IMG/VR virus record: IMGVR_UViG_3300044638_005911
Location: 1 to 28,548 of that record
Source of the DNA: a virus
Length of the DNA: 28,548 nucleotides
Reading direction: 5' to 3' (one strand)
Shown here: one piece after another, positions 21,041 through 28,548 of the stretch
Numbering within the stretch: the stretch's first letter is position 1
How the letters are laid out: the number at the start of each line of letters is the position of its first letter
The notes under the pieces: model-generated
Told to the model about the DNA's origin: nothing
The model's database searches: none
The model's input: only the letters and a program-made list of their open reading frames with translations
Made by a program: the position numbers and the translations under genes

Positions 21041-22903
21041 TTAGGAATTTAGTAACTTATCCAATTCTTTTGAAATTTCTCCTAAAGAATCTTGACCATG
21101 ACCTAAATTAATCATTTGAGCACCATCAATTAGGTTATTTTCAACTAACATATTTAAGTTATTCATTCGTGATTCCGGAGTTATTTCAGCCTCACCTCCC
21201 GCCGGTGGTGGTGCAACAGTTTCCTCACCCGCTGGCGGTAATTCTTCTCCTCCACCTAAATCAGCGGTTTCAAATCCACCTCCACCAAATGATGTCTCCG
21301 GTTCTGATGTTTCAGTAGCAGTTGCAGACGCAGTTCCTCCTGAAGTATTACCATAAAGTTTATCAATATTATCAAATAAACCTGTTTTAGTTATAACAGT
21401 CGCAGTTGCTTTAAGTTCTTCACCAACTGCTCTTTCAATTCTTTGTTGTTGTAAATCTAAACGAACCTCTTCGTCAGACCATCCAAATATATGTTTCTTA
21501 GCCCAAGTAGATGATGTTGCTTGAATACCATTTCCTGGGTCAGATACTAAATCTTTATACAATAACACTTTTTCTTTCCAAACATCAATTTTTAATAAAT
21601 CGGCTTGTGTTGAAGGGTTTGATAATCCTAATGTAAAATTATCTAATTCATCTTCAAACCCAAGTAAAAATAAATGTACAATCGCGATTTTATTTAATTC
21701 CGCAACCATACTTTTTTGGATTCGATTAATAGTTCTCGCAAAACGAATATCTTGTAATGATAAATTTTTACCATCTCCAACTACTTCTTCAAATCCTAAG
21801 AACGCCTTAGGAACACGAAGAGCGGTTAATAATTTCTTTTGGATGTATTCAATATCCGCAATCTCAGAAAGGTTTGTTGCTCCCGGTAATGTTGTAATAG
21901 GGTCCGGTGCTGATGGGTCTCTCACAGGAATAAAGTAATCTTGGTCAACCGCCATTTGATTAAACCTCATATCTACGTTACCTGTTTTATTATCAACTAC
22001 TTGTTCTCTTTTGAATTTGTTCGCAACACGTTGTACATACGCCTCAACATCATCATCGTTCATATTACCTACGAATACTTTAAACATTCTTCTCTCAGGT
22101 GCTCTTGATGTACGATAAATCAACATCGCATCCTCAGATAATAATAATTGTTTCCAAATACGTCTTGCTTTTTCTAACATAGACGTACCATAAGGAAGTT
22201 TTCGGTCGTCCCCTAATAATCTAAAGTGACCAATCTCCCATGATTGAAATTCCATGTTTTTATTCTTCCAAGTAAAATGAAGTGATTTTTTATCTTTATC
22301 CATTTCCTTAGTAATATCTGTTGAGATTTTTGCACTAACACCTACTTCATGACGTTCAATTTCAATGGTAGGTAATTGTTGTACACCAACAATACCCTTT
22401 TCAGGGTCTAATTTTAAATAAATAAAGTTATCACCATACTTACAAGTGTTTCTTGTCCACATTGGTAAGTTAGTGTTAATATCAAGTGAGTTATTAAATA
22501 AATCTGCTAATACTCCTTTTATTCTTTTTGATTCAGAATAAATTTGTAAAATAAAACCATCTTCATTTGTTGTTGTTGATTCTTCCGCGTAGATATCTAA
22601 TGCAGCCGAAATCTCAGGAGTATACTCCATTGACTCGTAATCATATTGTGCAGATAATCTTGATGGTTCGTAATAGATTGCTTGTGAATATAAATTATTC
22701 TCAACTTTCGCCCATTGGTTTGTTAAGTAAAAGGTTTGTTGTGCCTGTAACTTCTCTTTTTCGTATTCTTCCTTACTTTTGGTACGTAATAACTCCTTCT
22801 TATCAAACTTAAAAGTTGGATAATCTTGATTTAATAAAGAATTTGGCCCAAATGTTTGGGACAATCTCTGCCATACCGTCATATTATTTTGTTGTTCACT
22901 CAT
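21041..22903 (-). CDS. 20: Portal protein, T4 gp20-like
   Basis: A 620-residue protein that would form the dodecameric portal through which DNA is packaged. Typical gp20 features are present: YESMEYTPEISAALDIYAEE at about 88-107, then GDNFIYLKLDPEKGIVGVQQ, a long helical segment with ARRIWKQLLLSEDAMLIYRT and SRAPERRMFKVFVGN, and IEYIQKKLLTALRVPKAFLG. The length is greater than T4 gp20 (524) mainly because of a Gly/Pro/Glu/Thr-rich C-terminal extension (about 520-585, with stretches such as TSFGGGGFETADLGGGEELP) followed by a short helical end. The gene follows the terminase directly; the sheath and tube genes that separate these in T4 are missing here. It has an upstream TATTTATA element. Confidence 0.92.
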   Translation of the reverse strand: MSEQQNNMTVWQRLSQTFGPNSLLNQDYPTFKFDKKELLRTKSKEEYEKEKLQAQQTFYLTNQWAKVENNLYSQAIYYEPSRLSAQYDYESMEYTPEISAALDIYAEESTTTNEDGFILQIYSESKRIKGVLADLFNNSLDINTNLPMWTRNTCKYGDNFIYLKLDPEKGIVGVQQLPTIEIERHEVGVSAKISTDITKEMDKDKKSLHFTWKNKNMEFQSWEIGHFRLLGDDRKLPYGTSMLEKARRIWKQLLLSEDAMLIYRTSRAPERRMFKVFVGNMNDDDVEAYVQRVANKFKREQVVDNKTGNVDMRFNQMAVDQDYFIPVRDPSAPDPITTLPGATNLSEIADIEYIQKKLLTALRVPKAFLGFEEVVGDGKNLSLQDIRFARTINRIQKSMVAELNKIAIVHLFLLGFEDELDNFTLGLSNPSTQADLLKIDVWKEKVLLYKDLVSDPGNGIQATSSTWAKKHIFGWSDEEVRLDLQQQRIERAVGEELKATATVITKTGLFDNIDKLYGNTSGGTASATATETSEPETSFGGGGFETADLGGGEELPPAGEETVAPPPAGGEAEITPESRMNNLNMLVENNLIDGAQMINLGHGQDSLGEISKELDKLLNS

Positions 22904-22931
22904 GATATAAATTTACTTGTTTCCTCAGTAA

Positions 22932-22939
22932 TATAAATA
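22932..22939 (-). promoter_or_regulatory. Putative late promoter element for the portal gene
   Basis: The minus strand reads ACTATTTATATTAC in the 39-nt gap between the terminase and portal genes, with TATTTATA ending 28 nt before the portal ATG. Confidence 0.42.
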
Positions 22940-22942
22940 GTA

Positions 22943-24703
22943 TTACCCACCAAATAACCACCCATATTTTTGGTAATCTTCCCTAGTGGCTCCTTGGTTT
23001 ATTGGATGTTGTCTACCCATTTGAGGTACCATTGGATTAAAAAACTCAGATGAGTTTTTATTTTCATTTACCGCAGTAGACCAAGAATTTAACATTGCTC
23101 TGGTATGGTTGGTAACTTTTTCTAATGATTGGAATGATTTTTCCGCAACATATATTGCCATCGCAATACTCATAATACAGTCATCATGATGCATTTTTTG
23201 ATGGTCAGGTCGTCCATTAATGTAAACAAACGTATTCATTTCGTTATAAAGACGACTTGAATAAATTCTAAACTTATGTCTCATCGCTTCTTCAAACGCT
23301 GCAATAATCTGAACTCTTTTTGAATTAAAGTTAATTCCCGGGATTTTTTCATTTATTTTTGGGTCATACTTCCACTTATTGGTTGTATCAACACCATCAA
23401 CATATAATCCACCCTGATAGTTCATTTCTTGTAGTTTTCTTGCTGTTGAAACTCCCATACCACCTGTAATATCCACAACACAATAAGCACTATACATAGT
23501 ACCCCACTTATATGCAATCTCCGCTAAAATGTCCGGAGGAACTTTTCCAACATATTCTAACACCTGTTCTCTAGTATCAAAATCAATAATCTCAACACTT
23601 GAAAAATCTTCAGAATCACCACGAGATACATCACAACCCATAACATATTTATGTCCATTTTCCGGTTCTTTCCATATCCATAATCCACCACCCATCATTT
23701 TAGCCATTGGTTCTTTAACTTGATTTTTGGCAATGTCTTGCATCAAATCAGAATCAAATACGTTATCTCCGGAACCTAAGAAGTTACATTCTAACTCTTG
23801 AGCAACCTTACGTCTATCATATTTTAATTTTTTTACCATTCCTTCAAACCAAGCAGAACATGGCTTGTACCCATCTTCAATATATTTGGTTACAATTGAA
23901 TGGTCTCTTTCAAATGGATTAGTCATTGATAAGTCAATAATGACCTCATCAAGGTTATATTCTTCCCTATTTAATAAAAAGTGAACTAAATCGTGTGTTT
24001 TAACCATATACAAATCTTTTGTATATCGAGGGTCACGGTACCAAAACATTTCAGAAATTTTAAAGTCATTCATGTTTCTAAGTGACTGGTCATAAATTTC
24101 ATAATAAATTGCATCATAACCATTTGGTGTGGAAACTACAATTACTTTACCCCCGGTAGATAGGGATGCCATACACGCTGACCAAAAATCTCCGTCAGCC
24201 TCAATAAACGCCGCCTCATCAAAGATAAGAATAGTTGGGGTATAACCCCTCAATGCATCTCGAGATGTCGCAACTGCTTTTACCTCACACCCATTTGTTA
24301 GTTTAAAATGTCGTTGTGCATTTTTTTCGTTTGAAAAACCTACTCCAACCCAACTAGGCCATTGTTCGGTAAAACTTCTAATTTTATTTGCCATCTCCAT
24401 GGACGTATCCAATTTATTGGCGATGATTAGAATTTTTTCAGGCTTAGTTTTTTTTGCAAATACAAGTTTTTTAGATGCCCAAGCAGCTGTCACAGTAGAT
24501 ACACCTGCCTGTCTGTACTTAAGGGCAATATTTTCATTGTATTTATCGTAATCCTCAATCAAGGATACTTGGTCGGGGAATAAATCTAACGGTACGTATT
24601 TTGATACCGTATTATCGTATGTCTGTAAATAAGTACGAAGTGCGTAGGGTGTATTCCTCATGCACTTCGTTATCTCAATTATTAATTGTTCTTTATTATT
24701 CAA
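22943..24703 (-). CDS. 17: Terminase large subunit, T4 gp17-like
   Basis: A 586-residue packaging motor and headful nuclease, close to T4 gp17 in length (610). The ATPase half has a deviant Walker A, YRQAGVST at residues 63-70, in which the lysine of T4 SRQLGKTT is replaced by valine; Walker B is TILIFDEAA with D162 and E163; the coupling motif VVSTPNG is at about 185-191. The nuclease half shows the acidic triad pattern: GCDVSRGDSEDF at about 355-366, VVDITGGMGV, and HHDDCIMSIAMAIYVAE near the end. The gene begins 13 nt after an acidic gene and lies 39 nt before the portal gene. No small terminase was recognised in the window. Confidence 0.93.
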   Translation of the reverse strand: MNNKEQLIIEITKCMRNTPYALRTYLQTYDNTVSKYVPLDLFPDQVSLIEDYDKYNENIALKYRQAGVSTVTAAWASKKLVFAKKTKPEKILIIANKLDTSMEMANKIRSFTEQWPSWVGVGFSNEKNAQRHFKLTNGCEVKAVATSRDALRGYTPTILIFDEAAFIEADGDFWSACMASLSTGGKVIVVSTPNGYDAIYYEIYDQSLRNMNDFKISEMFWYRDPRYTKDLYMVKTHDLVHFLLNREEYNLDEVIIDLSMTNPFERDHSIVTKYIEDGYKPCSAWFEGMVKKLKYDRRKVAQELECNFLGSGDNVFDSDLMQDIAKNQVKEPMAKMMGGGLWIWKEPENGHKYVMGCDVSRGDSEDFSSVEIIDFDTREQVLEYVGKVPPDILAEIAYKWGTMYSAYCVVDITGGMGVSTARKLQEMNYQGGLYVDGVDTTNKWKYDPKINEKIPGINFNSKRVQIIAAFEEAMRHKFRIYSSRLYNEMNTFVYINGRPDHQKMHHDDCIMSIAMAIYVAEKSFQSLEKVTNHTRAMLNSWSTAVNENKNSSEFFNPMVPQMGRQHPINQGATREDYQKYGWLFGG

Positions 24704-24716
24704 AAGTCATTTTTGG

Positions 24717-26015
24717 TTATTTAGGTCTCGATATACCTAAACTACCCAAGAAATCATCTAATCCGTCGTCTTCGTCTTCATCAGAATCAATCCCTTCTTC
24801 TTCTTTGTAATCTTCAAACTCTTCTTTAATTTTGATTGCCTCTCTCATAATTTCATCAAATTTTGAGGTCGCTTTCGCCACTTTTGAAGAATCTTCAGAG
24901 ATTGCGTTTCCGATAATTTCTAAAAACTCTTGGGCTTCAATTTGGTATAACAAAGTATGAAACCAGTTTATCAAACCTTTGTTCTCAGGTTCGTACATTT
25001 TATCAGGTAATGCAAACCTTATTCTTTCCACGATTTCCGGACCTATTCTCAACTGCATTGGTTCATTACTTAATGTATCAGTTTGTCCCATAACTCGTTG
25101 AGCCATTTCAGGGTCTTTAGGTAATCCGTGTCTACCTTTCGCCTCTTCTAATCCTTTGATTATTTCATGACATAAAATTGGGAAGATTAAACCAAACGCT
25201 TTTATCACTGTGTCCGGAGTTTCTTCTCCTTCTTCTCCTTCTTCACCCTCTTCGTCATTATCATCTAATTCAACTTTTCCCGCAATTCCTTGACCTGTTT
25301 GACTCATCATTTCAATCATTTGTTCCATACTAAAGTATAAGAAATCATTAATTGCCATAATACCTAAGTAATCACCATAAAGAGATGGGTCAATTTCGTC
25401 AAGTCTTGCTTTAATATCCGGTTTTTGAAAAATATAATGACCTTTTTTCGCAGCACCCTGAATAATTGCATTAATTATGTTTCTTTTATGTTTTTCTAAT
25501 TCAAAAATTTCGTCCTCAGTTAAATCCTCAATATCAAAAGACGGAATTTCCATTTCTTCTTCCTCATCTTCTTCCTCTTCATCATCCTCTTCTTCAGGTT
25601 TCATTCTAAAGTTAGACGTATCAATCGGTTCTCTATTTAAATAAGCTTCAATTTTATACCAATCAACAGGTACTTCAGATTCCTCTAACGCCGCCTCAAT
25701 TGCTAATTCTTCAAGTTCATCCCTATGTGCCGCCTCAATTCTCATGATGTTAGGTAATTTTCTCATCATCTCTTGGTATATCATACCTTGAGTTTGTTGA
25801 GAACTTAAATTTTGAATACCTGTAACATCACTTAATTTTTCAGCAACTTTTTGAAATCGATTACTAACTAATCTTTGAACGTCACCCTCTTTCTTTTTCA
25901 TTGCGGGATTCTGAGCATATAAACCTTCAGGACTTGCAAGTTTTCTTTCCAAATTTGGGTCCATTCTTTCAGGTCTATCCCCGTAATCTAATTGTTCTTT
26001 AATTTTCTTTGCCAT
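24717..26015 (-). CDS. Acidic protein of unknown function upstream of terminase
   Basis: A 432-residue protein with a conserved-looking body and three very acidic inserts (around residues 134-150, 247-262 and at the C-terminus). The body is helical: QKVAEKLSDVTGIQNLSSQQ, then MMRKLPNIMRIEAAHRDELE and GLINWFHTLLYQIEAQEFLE. No nucleotide-binding or nuclease motif is seen. It is placed where T4 has the small terminase gene 16, but is far larger and has no visible DNA-binding domain, so I do not assign it that role. It starts 2 nt after the preceding gene and ends 13 nt before the terminase gene, so all are probably co-transcribed. Confidence 0.68.
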   Translation of the reverse strand: MAKKIKEQLDYGDRPERMDPNLERKLASPEGLYAQNPAMKKKEGDVQRLVSNRFQKVAEKLSDVTGIQNLSSQQTQGMIYQEMMRKLPNIMRIEAAHRDELEELAIEAALEESEVPVDWYKIEAYLNREPIDTSNFRMKPEEEDDEEEEDEEEEMEIPSFDIEDLTEDEIFELEKHKRNIINAIIQGAAKKGHYIFQKPDIKARLDEIDPSLYGDYLGIMAINDFLYFSMEQMIEMMSQTGQGIAGKVELDDNDEEGEEGEEGEETPDTVIKAFGLIFPILCHEIIKGLEEAKGRHGLPKDPEMAQRVMGQTDTLSNEPMQLRIGPEIVERIRFALPDKMYEPENKGLINWFHTLLYQIEAQEFLEIIGNAISEDSSKVAKATSKFDEIMREAIKIKEEFEDYKEEEGIDSDEDEDDGLDDFLGSLGISRPK

Positions 26016-26017
26016 TA

Positions 26018-26854
26018 TTATTTTTCTAAGATTTGCATAATCACATCCATAATTTTGTCTTTAGACTCCTCAGGTGATGGTCTATTAGCCTTCGGTGCCG
26101 GATTAGTTCCCGGATTTGGATTCTTACCAGGATGATTTGGTCTTGTACCAGGTTTTGTTGTCGGTTTTGTTCTCGTCGGTGCGGTCTCAGTACCTGCCTC
26201 GTTTAAATAATTCATAAGTTCCTTTTTAGTTATTTTTGGTGGTAAATTTCTTTCCACAATTTTAATAATTTCATTCTCAAGGAACAAAGATACGGGATTT
26301 TTTTGTTCTTTCAAAGATTTTTTTACATCCTTAACGCATCTCTCATATTTATTATTTTCTTTAGCACTCCATAAGTGTCTTTCTCTAGTACCAAATTCTT
26401 TACCTAATTGTGATGTACAAATGGCCCATGGATTATCTTCATCTTTTTTAGACTTCTTTTTCTCTTCGGACATACCAATCATTTTACTATCGTGATTTTC
26501 AGGTGAAGTGTCATCGTCCATCCCATCATCAGACGCTTGATATTCGTCATGAGAACCTTGTTGCCCTGTATATGCTTGGTCAGCGTCTAAATCAAAATCA
26601 TCATCTTCAGACATTTCAGATTCTGTTGCTGTAACCATAACTTCTTTAGTGTTTGGGTCTTGTGTAATATTTAAATTACCAACCTTACCACCTGATGGAC
26701 CTACTTTATAAGTTTTTTTAGCAGGAACTTCGGTTACTTGTTCATTAACAAGTTTACTATGTAATACATTAATTTGCGATTCTGTTAATTTCCCAACAGT
26801 TTTTGAGGATAACCCTTTTTCGATAAGTTCTAATGCTTTAATATTAATTTTCAT
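26018..26854 (-). CDS. Protein with acidic middle and Cys-containing PWAIC/KYERC cassette
   Basis: A 278-residue protein if started at the ATG at 26854, which leaves an 11-nt overlap with the preceding gene; the ATG at 26872 would add six residues and lengthen the overlap. The N-terminus is helical (MKINIKALELIEKGLSSKTV, then GKLTESQINVLHSKLV), partly like the LTESDL leader seen elsewhere. An acidic segment follows. Residues about 140-185 hold NPWAICTSQLGKEFGT and NNKYERCVKDVKKSLKE, a two-cysteine cassette I recall from many T4-like and uncultured phages, function unknown. The C-terminal 70 residues are a Pro/Thr/Lys/Asn-rich linker ending in a helix. Its position among head genes suggests a core or internal protein. 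Confidence 0.65.
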   Translation of the reverse strand: MKINIKALELIEKGLSSKTVGKLTESQINVLHSKLVNEQVTEVPAKKTYKVGPSGGKVGNLNITQDPNTKEVMVTATESEMSEDDDFDLDADQAYTGQQGSHDEYQASDDGMDDDTSPENHDSKMIGMSEEKKKSKKDEDNPWAICTSQLGKEFGTRERHLWSAKENNKYERCVKDVKKSLKEQKNPVSLFLENEIIKIVERNLPPKITKKELMNYLNEAGTETAPTRTKPTTKPGTRPNHPGKNPNPGTNPAPKANRPSPEESKDKIMDVIMQILEK

Positions 26855-27239
26855 AAATAACTTTCTTTTCAAATTCTAATACCAAATCTCTTTCGTATAG
26901 TTTGTCTTTTATTTCTTGTTCCGGAACTCCAAATCTAAATACCATTCTTTTCTTAATGTTTTCGTCATCAGTTTCCCATGCTAATGCAATTATGTCATCC
27001 ATTGCATCCATCACTGAAAAAAAATCGGAGTTTTGAATCAATTCCAATTTTACATCAGTATCTCTCAAAACTCCTACTTTTTTAATATATTTTAAATCGG
27101 GTGGTTGAGGATATCCATTAGATGGTCGATTATCCCACGATTCACCCCACACGTCTAAAGTGTCCGAGAATACGAATTCGTAAAGATTATCCCCTTTATA
27201 GTTAGGACCTAAACCATTTACGTAAATCAAATAACTCAT
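26844..27239 (-). CDS. Conserved-looking small protein of unknown function
   Basis: A 131-residue acidic protein. Its start ATG overlaps the stop of the preceding gene in an ATGA junction, and its end overlaps the next start, so it is translationally coupled on both sides. The first part (YLIYVNGLGPNYKGDNLYEF, then VFSDTLDVWGESWDNRPSNG) is strand- and turn-rich with several aromatic residues; the second (VMDAMDDIIALAWETDDENI) is helical. I recall similar proteins at this place in other T4-like phages of Bacteroidota, but no function. No signal peptide or metal-binding motif is visible. Confidence 0.7.
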   Translation of the reverse strand: MSYLIYVNGLGPNYKGDNLYEFVFSDTLDVWGESWDNRPSNGYPQPPDLKYIKKVGVLRDTDVKLELIQNSDFFSVMDAMDDIIALAWETDDENIKKRMVFRFGVPEQEIKDKLYERDLVLEFEKKVIYEN

Positions 27240-28537
27240 GACAATAATCCTTCAGGTGTGATTTTAATTTCTTTTCCTTTATTTTCAAAAACTAAATTAT
27301 TTTTATTAGTTTTCCCTATAATTTTTGCTCCTAAGTTTTCTTCTAAAAATTTTTGAGAAGCTAATTCTTGTTCAATAGTTTCAGTTAATTTAACAACTGA
27401 TTTCATTTGTCTTCTAACCTCAGTAATTGTTTTGGTTTTTCTTTCCGCAGTTTTTTGTCTATTCTCAACAATTTCTTTTTTAGAAACTTCAAAATATTTT
27501 GATAATACTTTATCTACTTTAGACTCTCCAAAAATACTATCAAAGATAGCTCCGTTTCCGTAATCTGAATCTTTTTTCTTGAATTTAGAATATTTGTACG
27601 AATCCTCATCATTATAAAAATCATCAGGATTAACATCATTAACATCGTCGTACTCATAACCTTCTCCCATATCACCTTCAACAGCAACATCCATATCAGC
27701 TTGGATATCTTCAACTTCACTATCGTCAGTTAAGTCTTCACCATCCATATCGTCTCCACCTAAATCTTCAGTTTCGTCTTCGAATTTAGATAAAATATCT
27801 TCTCTATCCTCTTCTGTTAATTCAGTTAAATCAAACGAAGATAATACCATATTGATAACGTATTTGATATTCTCAGAAGTCATACCTTCTTGAGACTCTA
27901 ATGTTCTAATTTTTTGAGTCAATTTACCTGTTAATTTTTGAATAGATTTAAAAGTAACAGTTTCATTTGAATCGTCAGATTCAGTATCATCCATTTCCAT
28001 GTCATCCATTTCCATATCGTCTTCCATTCCCATGTCATCCATTTCCATATCGTCTTCAATACCCATATCATCCATTGGTGATGGTGGTAATTCCGGAGAT
28101 GGGACTGCTGGTGGTGCTGAAGGAACCGCTGCCGGTGCCGGAGCATCTATTTGTGGTTTTGGGGTTTTTAATGTGAATTTTTTTTGTTCACCATATAAAG
28201 ACAAACCTTCTTCATTTTCGTTAAGTCTATTTAACTCACCAGCAACTAAGTTTAATCTTTTGAATGCTTGTGAATATGAAGAATAGTATTTTCTATTTTT
28301 CATTGGCTCCATATAATCTGTTTCAGATTCTGAGATAGTTTTCTTAATGATATAACCTTGTCTCTCTTTAACAATTTCATATTTATTACCATCTGCAAGA
28401 CTAATAGAATATTCTGATGTTGCATTTTCGTTTATACGATTAGGAATTACTTCATTGAAACGAGCAATTTCCATAATTCTTTTTAATTTTTGGTCCCCTG
28501 TTAGTTTTTCACTACCAATTGGTTTTAAATTTCCCAT
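27236..28537 (-). CDS. Acidic, scaffold-like protein with Asp/Met repeats
   Basis: A 433-residue protein with an ATG at 28537, complete within the window. The N-terminal 100 residues (LTGDQKLKRIMEIARFNEVI) are helical and charged; a Pro/Ala-rich linker follows (APAPAAVPSAPPAVPSPELP); then a tandem 11-residue repeat of the form DDMxMEDDMEM at about 155-185, encoded by a 33-bp DNA repeat. A helical part (SIQKLTGKLTQKIRTLESQE) and a second acidic part come next. The C-terminal 100 residues are basic and helical (AERKTKTITEVRRQMKSVVK, LTETIEQELASQKF). The layout resembles the gp22-like scaffold, and it starts the minus-strand head block here, so a core/scaffold role is likely. It is not similar enough to call a second gp22. 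Confidence 0.65.
   Translation of the reverse strand: MGNLKPIGSEKLTGDQKLKRIMEIARFNEVIPNRINENATSEYSISLADGNKYEIVKERQGYIIKKTISESETDYMEPMKNRKYYSSYSQAFKRLNLVAGELNRLNENEEGLSLYGEQKKFTLKTPKPQIDAPAPAAVPSAPPAVPSPELPPSPMDDMGIEDDMEMDDMGMEDDMEMDDMEMDDTESDDSNETVTFKSIQKLTGKLTQKIRTLESQEGMTSENIKYVINMVLSSFDLTELTEEDREDILSKFEDETEDLGGDDMDGEDLTDDSEVEDIQADMDVAVEGDMGEGYEYDDVNDVNPDDFYNDEDSYKYSKFKKKDSDYGNGAIFDSIFGESKVDKVLSKYFEVSKKEIVENRQKTAERKTKTITEVRRQMKSVVKLTETIEQELASQKFLEENLGAKIIGKTNKNNLVFENKGKEIKITPEGLLS
27998..28080. repeat. 33-bp tandem repeat inside an acidic gene
   Basis: 27998-28030 and 28031-28063 are 31/33 identical, and a third, partial copy begins at 28064. The unit begins CATGTCATCCATTTCC. The repeat is in frame (11 residues) and codes for an Asp/Met/Glu-rich string, so copy number may vary without breaking the gene. 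Confidence 0.8.
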
Positions 28538-28548
28538 TGTATATTAAT

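Noticed and set aside
24717-26015. Assigning the gene before the terminase as the small terminase
   Set aside because: It is 432 residues with acidic inserts, while T4 gp16 is about 164 residues; no DNA-binding domain was visible.
27967-28286. Plus-strand open frames opposite the acidic protein at the right end
   Set aside because: Antisense shadows of the 33-bp repeat and the Pro/Ala linker.
1-28548. tRNA genes, CRISPR arrays, integrase, attachment sites or insertion sequences
   Set aside because: No cloverleaf-like segment, regular spaced repeat or recombinase motif was found by eye.

Overview
The window is a segment of a tailed-phage genome: a T4-like myovirus that most likely infects a Bacteroidota (Flavobacteria-like) host. 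The phage assignment rests on a head-assembly block on the minus strand with recognisable relatives of T4 gp17 (large terminase), gp20 (portal), gp21 (prohead protease), gp22 (scaffold) and gp23 (major capsid protein), and on a gp55-like late sigma factor and a gp5-like baseplate protein on the plus strand. The host guess rests on three promoters of the Bacteroidota type (TTTG, 19 nt, TAnnTTTG), two small exported proteins with signal peptides ending FSQ or FGQ, a DUF4494-like protein, strong AT richness and a general lack of Shine-Dalgarno sites. No tRNA, CRISPR array, integrase or insertion sequence was seen.

Layout. Bases 1-9542 are a tight plus-strand run: the tail of an upstream gene, a small conserved-looking protein, two glycosyltransferases (GT-B then GT-A), the gp55-like sigma factor, a small coiled-coil protein, a large structural protein, the gp5-like baseplate protein, a second large structural protein, a beta-rich small protein and a protein with an LTESDL leader; a terminator follows. 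Bases 9600-15150 are an accessory zone of single-gene units on both strands. Three small plus-strand genes there (9659, 12025, 13557) have host-type promoters. The minus-strand genes include a zinc-ribbon protein and two OmpA-domain proteins that share an almost identical N-terminal leader. Bases 15170-28537 are the minus-strand head block, read right to left: acidic proteins, terminase, portal, a core-protein candidate, an unknown, the protease, a DUF4494-like protein, then scaffold and major capsid protein set off by two tandem terminators.

How it fits together. Nine minus- or plus-strand genes have a TATTTATA-like element upstream, in six cases exactly 13-14 nt before the chosen start codon. 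This may be the late promoter read by the gp55-like sigma; it is distinct from the host-type promoters of the three small genes. Several non-homologous proteins carry an N-terminal (L/I)xE|(A/S) site like the one expected in gp23. I infer a T4-style packaging route in which short leaders direct proteins into the prohead and are removed by the gp21 protease. The most unusual point is that two of the leader-bearing proteins have OmpA-like (peptidoglycan-associating) domains, which hints at internal or virion proteins acting in the host periplasm. All functional calls are from sequence reading only; no database search was run.
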